Shown here in pieces: positions 1-8,837 of a DNA stretch of 64,000 nucleotides; positions within the stretch are counted from its first letter, which is position 1; every line of letters begins with the position of its first letter. The DNA lies in assembly GCA_037200045.1 (NCBI GenBank), contig JBBCHM010000002.1, forward strand, positions 733,241 through 797,240, in the 5' to 3' direction. The stretch comes from Rhizomicrobium sp. (lineage in GTDB: Bacteria; Pseudomonadota; Alphaproteobacteria; Micropepsales; Micropepsaceae). Made by a program: the position numbers and the translations under genes. The notes beneath the pieces were generated by a model, which was not told where the DNA came from, searched no databases, and saw only the letters and a list, made by a program, of their open reading frames with translations.

Positions 1-1
1 A

Positions 2-334
2 GACGACGCCGTCTTGCGCGCCTGGATGGATGCCGAGGCCTATGCCTGTTCGGTCTACGCCACCGCGGCGCGCATCATGGCCGGCGACAAGATCGGGGCT
101 GAGGCGAGCTGCAACAAGATATTCTGGTCCGAACTCGACATCGCGCTGCATCGCGCCGCCCTTTCGATCCTCGGCGCGAACGCGGAGATAAGCGCCGTCG
201 GCGATGCGCCCTCCGTCGCGTCACCCTGGCTCGACGGCTTCTTCTTCTCGCTCGCCGGACCGATCTATGCCGGCGCCAACGAAATCCAGCGCAACATCAT
301 CGCGGAGCGGATGCTTGGGCTTCCGAAAGGCTGA
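2..334 (+). CDS. Acyl-CoA dehydrogenase, C-terminal part (5' end outside window)
   Basis: The reading frame is open from the window edge and ends at 334, so only the last 110 or so residues are seen. They form the helical C-terminal domain of an FAD acyl-CoA dehydrogenase, ending in the family signature GANEIQRNIIAERMLGLPKG. In this segment the residue after the Tyr of the Y-x-G motif is Ala (YAGANE), where medium-chain enzymes carry the catalytic Glu; this is common in FadE-type enzymes acting on bulky acids. The next gene is a second, shorter acyl-CoA dehydrogenase 6 bp downstream, so the two may form a mixed (alpha/beta) enzyme. Family certain, substrate unknown. Confidence 0.9.
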   Translation, partial: DDAVLRAWMDAEAYACSVYATAARIMAGDKIGAEASCNKIFWSELDIALHRAALSILGANAEISAVGDAPSVASPWLDGFFFSLAGPIYAGANEIQRNIIAERMLGLPKG

Positions 335-340
335 GACCAC

Positions 341-1411
341 GTGAACTGTAGATTCGCCGAAGAGAACCGGATGATGGCGGAGGCGCTCCGCGTCATGCTC
401 GCCGACAAATGCAGCGGCGCCGATTTGCGCAGGCTGCTCGCATCCGGCGCGAGCCACGATTCGACGCGCATGAGGATCCTGACCGACATGGGGCTGTCGG
501 GCGCCTGCGTGCCGGAAAACCTTGGCGGCCTTGGCCTGTCGGAGGCCGATTTTGTGCTGCTGGCGGAGACCGCAGGTCGCGCGCTGTTGCCGGAACCGCT
601 GGTGGAAGCGGCGGGCGTTGCCCTGCCCCTTCTTGCGGACGTTGCCCACAGTCAGCAAGCACGAGACGCGCTCGCGAGCGCGATATCCGGACAGATCCTT
701 GTGGTGTTCGGCCATCCGGAAAATCCATTCCTGTGCGACGCGGACACCGCGCAGGCCTTGCTGCTCGTCCGCGAGGGAACGCTCTATCTCGTGTCGCGCG
801 ATGCCGTAAAGCTAACGCCCGTCGCGAGCGCCGATCCGTTCCGACGGCTCTCCGTCGCGACCTGGGAACCGAGTATCGAAATACCGCTTGTATCCGGTGC
901 CAGCGCCGCCGCGCTTCTGGATTTGGCGCTGGACCGTGGCGCGCTTTTCGCCGCGGCTCAGGGGCTTGGAATCGCCGAGGCCTGCATCGCCATGGCCGCC
1001 GCCCACGCGCAGCAGCGCTTCCAGTTTGGCGCGCCGATCGGTGCGAACCAGGCCGTCAAGCATCTTCTCGCCAATGCCCAGGTGAAGCTCGAATTCGCGC
1101 GGCCGGTGACGTATGTCGCGGCAGCGGGGATCGGCGCGCAAACCGTTCGCTCGCGCGCAAGGGTGTCCCACGCGAAGCTTGCCGCCCTGGAAGCCGCGGA
1201 GTTCGCCGCGCGGGCCGCTATCCAGGTTCATGGTGCCATGGGCTACTCATGGGATATCGACGTGCATTTCCATCTGAAGCGAGCATTGGCGCTCGCCGGC
1301 GCCTGGGGCAGCGCGAGGTTTCATCGCGCACGCGTCGCCTGCCTACTGTGCGAGGGCGCACTCGGCCCCGAATATACATTCACGACGACGGAAGAGATTG
1401 CACATGCGTGA
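341..1411 (+). CDS. Acyl-CoA dehydrogenase family protein
   Basis: A 356-residue FAD-dependent acyl-CoA dehydrogenase, somewhat short for the family. The C-terminal half shows the usual helical block, with QRFQFGAPIGANQAVKH near residues 225-241 and IQVHGAMGYSWDIDVHFHLK near 296-315. The start is GTG at 341, 6 bp after the previous stop. Short paralogues placed right after a full-length one are typical of heterotetrameric FadE pairs (known for steroid side-chain oxidation), so I infer a joint enzyme with the upstream gene. The downstream CoA ligase overlaps it by 8 bp, which points to one operon that activates and then desaturates an acid. Confidence 0.88.
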   Translation: MNCRFAEENRMMAEALRVMLADKCSGADLRRLLASGASHDSTRMRILTDMGLSGACVPENLGGLGLSEADFVLLAETAGRALLPEPLVEAAGVALPLLADVAHSQQARDALASAISGQILVVFGHPENPFLCDADTAQALLLVREGTLYLVSRDAVKLTPVASADPFRRLSVATWEPSIEIPLVSGASAAALLDLALDRGALFAAAQGLGIAEACIAMAAAHAQQRFQFGAPIGANQAVKHLLANAQVKLEFARPVTYVAAAGIGAQTVRSRARVSHAKLAALEAAEFAARAAIQVHGAMGYSWDIDVHFHLKRALALAGAWGSARFHRARVACLLCEGALGPEYTFTTTEEIAHA

Positions 1412-3014
1412 TGGCGACGGCACGTCCCTCCCGGGCTTCCCGCAAGCCACCGCGGACAAATATCGCGCAACCGGATGGTGGGGCGACCAGACTCTGGCTC
1501 AGCGCATTGACGAACTCACGCGGCGCGCGCCCCTTCAACCCGCTTTTATCGTCGGCGACAGGCGAACGACGTGGCGCGAATATGCCGAATTGTCCCATCG
1601 CATCGCGCAGAGTCTCCTGCGCCTCGATTTGCCGAAAGGCGCCCGCATCGCCGTGCTGCTGCCCGACGGCGCCGAACTGCATGCCGCCTTCGTCGGCTGC
1701 GAGCGGGCAGGACTTGTCGCGGTCGGGATCGGCGCGCGCGCGGGAGAGGCGGAGATCGCCCACATCCTGAAGCGGACGCAGGCCGGGACTTTGCTCACGA
1801 CGCAGCGCCTCGGCTTGCGCGAGACCGCGACCATCATCGAGATGCTGGCCGCGCATGGCGCCAAGCCGCGCGTCGTTCGGCTTGAGGAATGCCTTGCGCA
1901 TCCCGCGTCTGGCATGGCGGAGCGGCCGCTCGGCCCCGACGAGCTGTTCCTGATCAACTCCACATCGGGCACGACCGGCCTGCCAAAATGCGTGATGCAC
2001 ACGCAGAATCGCTGGTTCTATTTCCACAAGCTGGCCGCGGCGGCCGCGGGCTTCCGCGACGACGAGATCTTCATGCCCATCGTGCCGGGCCCGTTCGGCT
2101 TCGGCTTGTGGACCGCGCATTTCTCGCCTGCCGCCCTGGGTTGCCCCTCCGTGCTGATGGCGCGGTTCGACGCCGATGCGGCGCTCGACCTGATCGCACG
2201 CGAGCGCGTGACGGTGCTCTGCTGCGTCAGCACCCAGTTCATCATGCTGCTCAATGCACAGGCCGAACGCCCGCGCGACCTGTCTTCGCTGCGCGCCATG
2301 TTCACCGGCGGAGAGGCGGTGCCGTTCGAGCGCGCGGCCGAATTCGAACGCGTGACCGGCGCGGCGGTGCTGCAATTCTACGGCTCCAACGAAACCGGCG
2401 CGCTCAGCCGCACCACGGCCGCCGACACGCGCGACCGGCGGCTGCGCACCGCCGGCCGGATCATCCCGGAAATGGATGTGCGCCTGTTCGATCCCGACAC
2501 GCTGGCGGACATCACGGAGACAAGCCGCATCGGCCAGCCGGGCTGCCGCGGCCCGGCGACATGCATCGGCTACTGGGACGACGCGGAGGCCAATCGCAAG
2601 CTGTTCACCGAAAGCGGCCACATGCTCATGGGCGACATCGTCGAGATCGACGAGGAAGGATATCTGCGCGTTGTCGGGCGTACATCCGATTTCATCATCC
2701 GGGGCGGCAAGAACATCAGCGCGCCGGCGGTCGAAGCCGAAGTCGCCACCCATCCCGATATCGCGATGGTGGCCGCCGTTCCCGCGCCCGACCCGGTGCT
2801 GGGAGAACGGGTCTGCATCTATGCGCTGGTGCGGCCGGGCCGCACGGTCGATCTGCAAAGCATAACGGCGCATCTTGCCCTGCGCGGCGTGAGCAAGGAG
2901 TGGTTCCCCGAACATCTGGTGGTACTTGACGATTTGCCACGCTCGTCCGGCGGCAAAATCGCCAAGGCTGAGCTGCGCGAAGATGCGCGCAAAAGATGGA
3001 GCGGCGAGCGTTGA
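1404..3014 (+). CDS. Class I adenylate-forming acyl-CoA ligase (AMP-binding)
   Basis: An approximately 536-residue ANL-superfamily enzyme that would activate a carboxylic acid with ATP and CoA. Motifs are in order: the P-loop-like STSGTTGLPK near residue 186, FYGSNETG near 325, the hinge GRTSDFIIRGGKN near 425, and the C-terminal catalytic Lys in SSGGKIAK near 514. I chose the ATG at 1404; a TTG two codons upstream is also open. The start overlaps the preceding dehydrogenase stop by 8 bp, so the genes are co-translated. Substrate is not readable; the set acid-CoA ligase, two dehydrogenases and an SDR suggests degradation of an aliphatic or alicyclic acid. Confidence 0.92.
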   Translation: MRDGDGTSLPGFPQATADKYRATGWWGDQTLAQRIDELTRRAPLQPAFIVGDRRTTWREYAELSHRIAQSLLRLDLPKGARIAVLLPDGAELHAAFVGCERAGLVAVGIGARAGEAEIAHILKRTQAGTLLTTQRLGLRETATIIEMLAAHGAKPRVVRLEECLAHPASGMAERPLGPDELFLINSTSGTTGLPKCVMHTQNRWFYFHKLAAAAAGFRDDEIFMPIVPGPFGFGLWTAHFSPAALGCPSVLMARFDADAALDLIARERVTVLCCVSTQFIMLLNAQAERPRDLSSLRAMFTGGEAVPFERAAEFERVTGAAVLQFYGSNETGALSRTTAADTRDRRLRTAGRIIPEMDVRLFDPDTLADITETSRIGQPGCRGPATCIGYWDDAEANRKLFTESGHMLMGDIVEIDEEGYLRVVGRTSDFIIRGGKNISAPAVEAEVATHPDIAMVAAVPAPDPVLGERVCIYALVRPGRTVDLQSITAHLALRGVSKEWFPEHLVVLDDLPRSSGGKIAKAELREDARKRWSGER

Positions 3015-3035
3015 ATGTGCTCGCCGGAGCCAAAA

Positions 3036-3857
3036 TCAAATGACCGAAGCGCCGCCATCCACGACGATGGCCTGCCCGGTGATATGCGCGCCGGCATCCG
3101 AGACGCAAAGCAACGCAGCGCCCTTCAAATCCGCCGGGCCGCCCAACTGGCCGCGCGGCGTGTCGGCGATCAGCTCGTCCCCGAAATTGTCCAGCGTGTA
3201 CGCGGTGAGCTTGGAGGCGAAATAGCCCGGCGCCAGCGCGTTCACCGTAATTCCGCGCGGCCCCCATTCGGCGGCGAGCGCGCGCGTCAAATTGATCATG
3301 CCGCCCTTGCTCGCATTGTAGGCGATGGTGCCGACCATGCGCGGGTGATGTCCGCCAAGACCCTCGACCGATGCGACATTCAAAATGCGCCCCTTTCCGC
3401 GCGGCAGCATCCAGCGACGGGCGACCGCCTGCGTCAGCAGGAACGGCCCGGTCAGGTTCACCGCCAGCAATTTGTCCCAAGCGTGCCGGGGAAATTCTTC
3501 GCTCGGCGAGCCCCAGGAGGTACCCGCATTGTTGACCAGGATGTCGATCTCGCGGCCCGCGGCGGCGACGGCTTCAACGACTTTGTCGATGTCGCCCGCG
3601 TTCCCAATGTCGGCGGTCACGGACGATGCGCCGACGCCCAGCTGTCCAAGATGTTCGACGGCGGCAGCGAGTTCGTCCGTCTTGCGGGCCGTTAGCACGA
3701 CATGCGCGCCGAATTCACCCAACGCCTCGGCGATCTGAAGGCCCAAGCCGCGCGATCCGCCGGTAATCAGTGCGGTCCGCCCGGACAAATCAAATAGGGC
3801 CTTCAGACTGTGAAACTGTTCATCATCGCCTGATTGCTTAGAAAGGCTACTCATCAT
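3036..3857 (-). CDS. SDR family NAD(P)-dependent oxidoreductase
   Basis: A 273-residue short-chain dehydrogenase. It has the cofactor motif TGGSRGLG near residues 33-40, NNAG near 114, the catalytic Ser in VASVEG near 160 and the YNASK pair near 178-182, followed by the typical NALAPGYF. The start is the first of two adjacent ATG codons (3857 or 3854); the open frame extends further upstream but that part has no family similarity. It is convergent with the CoA ligase (22 bp between stops) and probably acts as a 3-hydroxyacyl or gluconate-type dehydrogenase; the substrate is not clear. Confidence 0.92.
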   Translation of the reverse strand: MMSSLSKQSGDDEQFHSLKALFDLSGRTALITGGSRGLGLQIAEALGEFGAHVVLTARKTDELAAAVEHLGQLGVGASSVTADIGNAGDIDKVVEAVAAAGREIDILVNNAGTSWGSPSEEFPRHAWDKLLAVNLTGPFLLTQAVARRWMLPRGKGRILNVASVEGLGGHHPRMVGTIAYNASKGGMINLTRALAAEWGPRGITVNALAPGYFASKLTAYTLDNFGDELIADTPRGQLGGPADLKGAALLCVSDAGAHITGQAIVVDGGASVI

Positions 3858-4071
3858 CACACCGCTCGCTCGATTTCTTTCCACGGAGATTGCGGCGCGC
3901 ACTACGAAAACACAATGCAAATACCGACGAAGCGTTGTCCCGGTCGCGTCGCTCAAGCGGAGCTCTGGGGACGCATGCGCTCGCGCGCGCTTCAGCGAAA
4001 GTGTTTGATCGCGATGCCGGCGTTTTAAGTCGGGGGCCATTCGACCCGTTGGGGCCATCGGAAGAACCTGT

Positions 4072-4085
4072 GTGATCTGCATCAA
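4072..4085. promoter_or_regulatory. Putative FNR/FixK box upstream of chaB-ftsH
   Basis: GTGAT-CTGC-ATCAA matches the FNR/FixK consensus TTGAT-N4-ATCAA except for the first base. It lies 54 bp before the chaB start, a usual place for an activator box. Similar elements occur before the HlyD/ABC operon (7716) and hemA (29930). No promoter hexamers are clear in the AT-poor surroundings. Confidence 0.5.
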
Positions 4086-4139
4086 GAAACAAAAATCATC
4101 GGGGCTTAAGGTAGTGCTGAACCCTCTGAATTGTTGGTC

Positions 4140-4373
4140 ATGCCCTATCAAGCCAACAGCGACCTGCCGTCGGCGATCCGGCAGCATATGCCTGAGCATG
4201 CCCAGAGCATTTTTCGGGAGGCGTTCAATCATGCCTGGCAAGGCTATGCGCATAAGGGCGCCCGCCGCGAAGAGATCGCCCATCGCGTGGCTTGGGCTGC
4301 CGTAAAGAGGGGCTATCACAAGGTCGGCGACGATTGGGTGCCGCTGGACGTCAGCGATGAGTACGGCCGCTGA
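4140..4373 (+). CDS. ChaB family protein
   Basis: A 77-residue protein of the ChaB family, named after the E. coli cation-transport regulator; its biochemical role is unsettled. The whole length matches: a helical N-terminus ([17 protein letters not shown]), the conserved FNHAW and [10 protein letters not shown] segments, and the C-terminal [12 protein letters not shown] take ATG at 4140 as start because TTG codons at 4131 and 4134 only add three residues. It is 2 bp upstream of the ftsH-like gene, so they are likely one transcript, and a possible FNR/FixK box precedes it. Confidence 0.88.
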   Translation: MPYQANSDLPSAIRQHMPEHAQSIFREAFNHAWQGYAHKGARREEIAHRVAWAAVKRGYHKVGDDWVPLDVSDEYGR

Positions 4374-4375
4374 CC

Positions 4376-6234
4376 ATGGCCGACAAGAAGCCCTGGCAGT
4401 TCAAATTCAACTTCACCTATCTGCTGGGCGCGGTGCTCGTGATCCTGATCGTGCACGACATCGCGGGTCTGTCGAGCGCCAATCCCGCGATCCCCTACAG
4501 CGATTTTCAGACGCTGCTGAAGACGCGTCAAATCGACGACCTCGTTGTCGGCGACACGACGATCTCCGGCAAGTACAGGCAACCAAAGCCGGGTGGGCCC
4601 GCCGGATTTGCGACGATACGCGTCGACGGCAACCTTGCGAAAGACCTGCAGAATTCCGGCGTCAAATTCTCTGGCGAAGAAGGCGCGGCATCTTCGGAAG
4701 CCTATTGTCCTGGCTGCTGCCAATGGTGGGGTTCGCTTTTCTTTGGTTTCTGCTTCTGCGCCCCATGGCGGGCGAAGGCGGGATGTCGGGAGGCCTTCTC
4801 TCCGTCGGGCGCAGCAAGGCGAAGATCTATGCCGAGCGCGACCTTAAGGTCTCGTTCGCCGACGTCGCCGGCGTGGATGAGGCCAAGCAGGAATTGGCCG
4901 AGGTGGTCGGTTTCCTCAAGAACCCGCAGATCTATGGCCGGCTGGGCGCGCGCATCCCCAAGGGCGTTCTGCTGGTCGGGCCGCCGGGCACGGGAAAGAC
5001 CCTGCTGGCGCGCGCCGTCGCGGGCGAGGCCAATGTGCCGTTTTTCTCGATCACGGGATCCGAATTCGTCGAAATGTTCGTCGGCGTCGGGGCGGCGCGC
5101 GTGCGCGATCTGTTCGAACAGGCGCGGGCCAGCGCGCCGGCCATCGTCTTTATCGACGAACTCGATGCGCTGGGCCGCGCGCGCGGCATAGATTTTCCGA
5201 CCGGCGGCCATGACGAAAAGGAGCAAACGCTCAACCAGTTGCTGGCCGAGATGGACGGCTTCGATCCCAGCGCCGGCATCATCGTGTTGGCCGCGACCAA
5301 CCGGCCGGAGATTCTCGATCCGGCGTTGCTGCGCGCGGGACGCTTCGACCGGCAGGTGCTGGTCGACCGCCCCGACAAGAAGGGCCGCGCCGACATCCTG
5401 CGGGTGCACCTGAAGAATATCCAGACCGTCGCGAATATCGATGTAGAAGCCATTGCCGGCCTTACGCCGGGCTTTACCGGCGCCGATCTCGCCAATCTCG
5501 TGAACGAGGCGGCGCTGGTCGCGACGCGGCGCGGCGGCGAGTCGACGACCATCGAGGACTTCACCCAGGCCATCGAACGCATCGTCGCCGGACTGGAGAA
5601 GAAGAGCCGCATCCTGACCAAACGCGAGCGAGACATCGTCGCGCATCACGAGATGGGTCATGCGCTCGTCGCCATGGCCCTGCCCGGCACCGATCCGGTC
5701 CAGAAAGTCTCGATCATTCCGCGCGGTATTGCCGGCCTGGGCTATACGATGCGGCGGCCGACCGAAGATCGCTTCGTGCTGGGCCGTTCGGAACTGTTCA
5801 ACCGCATCGCCGTGCTGCTGGGCGGGCGCGCCGCCGAGAGCCTTGTCTTCGCCGAAGTCTCGACCGGCGCGGCGGACGATCTCGTCCGCGCCACGGACAT
5901 TGCGCGCAGCATGATCATGCGCTTCGGCATGACGCCCGAACTCGGCCAGGTGGCCTATGAATCGGAATCGGCGCCCATGCTTGGCGGGCAGATGTCCTGG
6001 CGGCCGCGCGCCTATGGCGACGAGACCGCAACCGCGATCGATTCGGCGCTCAAGGCTCTCGTGGCGCAGGCGTTCCAAGTCGCCCGCGGCATTCTGGAGC
6101 GCAACCGCGCGCTGCTGGAGGCAGGCGCCGCCGACTTGCTCGCCCACGAAATCCTGGACCAAGCCGACCTCGCGAAATATACGGCACGGCTGGCGAGTTC
6201 CTCGGCCACTCCGCCCGCTCTGGCGGCAAAGTAG
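4376..6234 (+). CDS. ftsH: FtsH-like ATP-dependent zinc metalloprotease (frameshift near 4680)
   Basis: A membrane-bound AAA+ protease that degrades membrane and short-lived regulatory proteins. The ATG at 4376 opens an N-terminal TM segment (about residues 12-31) and periplasmic domain; after about 4670-4690 the family sequence continues one frame back, with the second TM segment, Walker A GPPGTGKT (about 201), Walker [11 protein letters not shown], the second region of homology, and zinc site HEMGH (about 424) with the third ligand Asp in [13 protein letters not shown] replaces the usual HEAGH. One missing base would restore the whole protein, so it is either a sequencing error, a broken gene or recoding. 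Its setting beside chaB and stress genes suggests an accessory paralogue rather than the housekeeping copy. Confidence 0.88.
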
Positions 6235-6297
6235 GCTTGGCAGGTTCGCAGGCGGCCCGGCCTTGTTCAGGCTCCTAATCGGAGGTTCATGAATCCC

Positions 6298-7086
6298 TTA
6301 GTGTGTGCGAGTGACAGGCGTCGCGGGCGCGGCGGCGTTCGGCGGCGGCATCGCGGGAACGGCCCGCCAATCGCGCGCACAGGTTTCCACATAGGGCATA
6401 TAGCCTGCGGGATCGTCGCAGTAGAACCAGTCGGCCAGGATCGGCGGCGTGTCGGATGCGGTTTCCGAAAGCGGAACCGTGACGGGGACGGCGGTCCAGC
6501 CGCCCGGACATGCGGCGACATAAGGGAAATAACCCTTCGCCTGATCGCACCATTCCCAAGTCCCGTCGGAAATCGGTGCGCCGGTCGCCGGCGGCGGGGC
6601 CGCGATCGGCAGCGCCTTCCAATCGTGCCCGCAGGCCTTCACATAAGGATAATAGCCATTGGGTTGGTCGCAGTAATACCAGAACGGTCCGGACGGCGTG
6701 TTGTCGGATGCATCATGCGTTGGCACCGGCGACGTTGGGGAAGAATCCGGCGCATCGGGATAAGGATAGCTGTCCGGATAGGGATACGGATATGTCGGGT
6801 AAGGCCAATAGGAATAGGGGCCAACCCAAATGACACCGCCGCCATATCCGCCCGGATAGTGTCCGCCTCCATGGCCTCTGCCACCGCCGCCGTGCAGGCC
6901 GCCACCATGTGGCCACCCGCCATGAGCGCCGCCGCCATGGGGGCCACCACTATGGGAACCGCCACCGTGGGAGCCGCCGCCAGCGAACGAGCCGACGGCG
7001 GTGACGGCATTCGCGCCGTCGAGCGGCGCGATGCACATGCTCGATGCAAGCATAGCGGCGAGGAAAGAAGCGGCTATCTTATTCAT
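6298..7086 (-). CDS. Exported Gly/His-rich protein with three CD-x3-GYxPYV-x2-C repeats
   Basis: A 262-residue protein of unknown function. It begins with a signal peptide (about residues 1-27, ending near GANA), then a Gly/His/Ser-rich stretch (about 40-85) that could bind metal or lie in the cell wall, then a Pro/Tyr-rich linker. The C-terminal half has three copies of a short module with two Cys: YCDQPNGYYPYVKAC, WCDQAKGYFPYVAAC and YCDDPAGYMPYVETC, each followed by a Trp and a V/L-P. I chose the ATG at 7086 because it starts the signal peptide; the open frame extends 12 codons further. It lies between ftsH and usp on the opposite strand. Confidence 0.75.
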   Translation of the reverse strand: MNKIAASFLAAMLASSMCIAPLDGANAVTAVGSFAGGGSHGGGSHSGGPHGGGAHGGWPHGGGLHGGGGRGHGGGHYPGGYGGGVIWVGPYSYWPYPTYPYPYPDSYPYPDAPDSSPTSPVPTHDASDNTPSGPFWYYCDQPNGYYPYVKACGHDWKALPIAAPPPATGAPISDGTWEWCDQAKGYFPYVAACPGGWTAVPVTVPLSETASDTPPILADWFYCDDPAGYMPYVETCARDWRAVPAMPPPNAAAPATPVTRTH

Positions 7087-7243
7087 GCATGAACTCCTGC
7101 AGCGATGCTGGGCACCACTCAACTATCTCCCAACTATCGTTGTGCTACTTGATCCATGTCAGCCCGCGCGCCGCGATCTCGATCTCAATTGAATTCCGTT
7201 CAAATGACGCAGGCGAGCCCGCGGCTGTCGGGAGGATAAAAAC

Positions 7244-7675
7244 ATGAAACGGATATTGGTGGCGTCGGACGGCTCGAAAGGCGGCGACCGTGCCGTCGCA
7301 TTGGCGGCAGGCCTGGCTGCCGCGATCGGCGGTGAACTGACCATCATCACCGTGATGGATCGAGCGATCAGCGACGATCTGGAGCGGTTCCGGCGCATCG
7401 AGAAGATCGCGCTCGACGAACTCCTCGAGACCGAGGCCAAGGCACTGCTCGAGCGCGCCCGTTCGATCGCGGCGAAGAACGGCGTCGCCAAGGCGAAAAC
7501 CTTGGCCGAGGAAGGCGATGCGGCGACAGCGATCCTGGCTGCCGCGAAAGCGGGCAAGAGCGACGTCGTCGTGGTCGGCAAGCGCGGGCGGGGGCGGCTG
7601 AAGGGATTGTTGCTGGGCAGCACATCCCAAAAGCTCGTGAGTTTGGCGAATTGCAGCGTGGTCGTGGTTCCCTGA
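7244..7675 (+). CDS. Universal stress protein (UspA family)
   Basis: A 143-residue single-domain universal stress protein. The N-terminus MKRILVASDGSKGGDRAV is typical, and the ATP-binding loop GKRGRGRLKGLLLGST near residues 110-125 fits G-x2-G-x9-G-S/T, so it belongs to the ATP-binding type. A good ribosome site (GGAGG) precedes the ATG. It sits upstream of the HlyD/ABC operon and downstream of ftsH; together they look like an anaerobic or stress island. Half of an FNR-like site (TTGAT-CCAT-GTCAG, near 7148) lies upstream but is weak. Confidence 0.93.
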   Translation: MKRILVASDGSKGGDRAVALAAGLAAAIGGELTIITVMDRAISDDLERFRRIEKIALDELLETEAKALLERARSIAAKNGVAKAKTLAEEGDAATAILAAAKAGKSDVVVVGKRGRGRLKGLLLGSTSQKLVSLANCSVVVVP

Positions 7676-7715
7676 CGCATTTTGGCACGACAAATCGCGG
7701 GCGTGCGGCGCGGCG

Positions 7716-7729
7716 CTGATTTCGATCAA
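7716..7729. promoter_or_regulatory. Putative FNR/FixK box upstream of the HlyD/ABC operon
   Basis: CTGAT-TTCG-ATCAA is one base from the FNR/FixK consensus. It ends 7 bp before the TTG at 7737. If it is a class II activator site the transcript would begin near 7764, which would rule out that TTG and favour the GTG at 7788 or 7854 as the true start of the membrane fusion protein. Confidence 0.5.
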
Positions 7730-7736
7730 GGCAAGA

Positions 7737-8837
7737 TTGCGCTCGACGCGCGATAGTGAGAATGTCGATCAACCGTCCGCCAGATACGTGCCCGAAGACA
7801 TCTCTCCACCGCGAACAGGACTCGATGCCGCCTTTGCGCGGACGTCTTCATTCGTGCGCGGCCGGTTCGGCTATCTGGTCTTTGGCATCATCGCTCTGGC
7901 TGTCGTCGCGGGAGTCGGCTGGTACGCCGGCTGGTTCGGCGGTTCCCGCTCCGCTTCCGTCCTGGTCGTTTCCGGCGACATCGAGGCCCATGAAAGCGTC
8001 CTGAGCTTCAAGACGGTTCAGTCGCGCATCGTTCTTCTGCCGTTCGACGAGGGCGCGACGGTCAGCGCCGGCACCGTGCTGGCGCGTGTCGACGATAGCG
8101 ACTATCGCCAGCAGGTCGTCATCGCCGAGGCCGCGCTGAACGCGGCACAGCGCCAGCTCGACGCCACGCGGCAATCCGTCGAAGCGGCCAGACAGACCAT
8201 CGCGGACGACGCGGCGGACTTTTCGGAAAAGACCGTCGATGCCGGGCGGGAGCAGTCTTTGTGGTCGCAGCACGCCACCTCGGCGCAGGCCAGGGATCTC
8301 GCGCGCACCGCGATGACCCAATCCGGCGCCACATTGGAGCGCGATCGGGCGCTCGAGCGGGTTGCCGAACGCAATACCGATCTCGGCGTGGCGAATGTGA
8401 AGAGCGCGCAAGCCGCCCTGGACATGGCGCGGATCGTGCTCGGCTACACGGTTCTGCGCGCCCCGTTCAACGGCGTCATCCTGACGAGGCAGGCCGAGCT
8501 CGGCGAAGTCGAGGTGCCGGGGACGCCGGTCGTCACGCTGGCGGATCTCGATCACGTCTGGCTCCGGGCCTATGTCAACGAACCCGACATCGGAAAAATC
8601 CGCTTCGGCCAGCGCGTCGCCGTCACCACCGATAGTTATCCGAACAAGATCTATCGCGGCCGGATATCCTTCATCTCCTCGCAGGCCGAGTTCACGCCCA
8701 AGAGCGTCGAGACGCATGCCGAGCGGGTCACGCTGGTCTATCGCGTGAAGATCGATCTGGAGAATCCGTCGCACGAACTGGTTCCCGGACTGCCGGCCGA
8801 TGCGCGCATCGAACTCCTCCCGGAAGGCAAGCCGTGA
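7737..8837 (+). CDS. HlyD family membrane fusion protein of ABC exporter
   Basis: A periplasmic adaptor of up to 366 residues anchored by one N-terminal TM segment (about residues 45-65), followed by a lipoyl half-motif, an alpha-helical hairpin rich in Ala/Gln/Arg, the second half-motif (LRAPFNGVI near 240) and a beta-barrel. It is the YbhG/YhiI type. The start is uncertain: TTG 7737, GTG 7788 and GTG 7854 are all in frame, and the FNR/FixK-like box at 7716-7729 argues for a later start. Its stop overlaps the GTG of the first ATPase, so it is the first gene of a five-gene exporter operon. Confidence 0.88.
   Translation: MRSTRDSENVDQPSARYVPEDISPPRTGLDAAFARTSSFVRGRFGYLVFGIIALAVVAGVGWYAGWFGGSRSASVLVVSGDIEAHESVLSFKTVQSRIVLLPFDEGATVSAGTVLARVDDSDYRQQVVIAEAALNAAQRQLDATRQSVEAARQTIADDAADFSEKTVDAGREQSLWSQHATSAQARDLARTAMTQSGATLERDRALERVAERNTDLGVANVKSAQAALDMARIVLGYTVLRAPFNGVILTRQAELGEVEVPGTPVVTLADLDHVWLRAYVNEPDIGKIRFGQRVAVTTDSYPNKIYRGRISFISSQAEFTPKSVETHAERVTLVYRVKIDLENPSHELVPGLPADARIELLPEGKP

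Noticed and set aside
409-1770. Long arginine-rich frames on both strands over the dehydrogenase and ligase genes
   Set aside because: They are shadow frames of GC-rich genes: Arg/Ala/Gly-rich, no family motifs, and fully covered by genes with clear motifs.
4660-4695. Programmed -1 frameshift signal in ftsH
   Set aside because: No X-XXY-YYZ heptamer in the right phase and no clear downstream stem; a simple indel explains the break.
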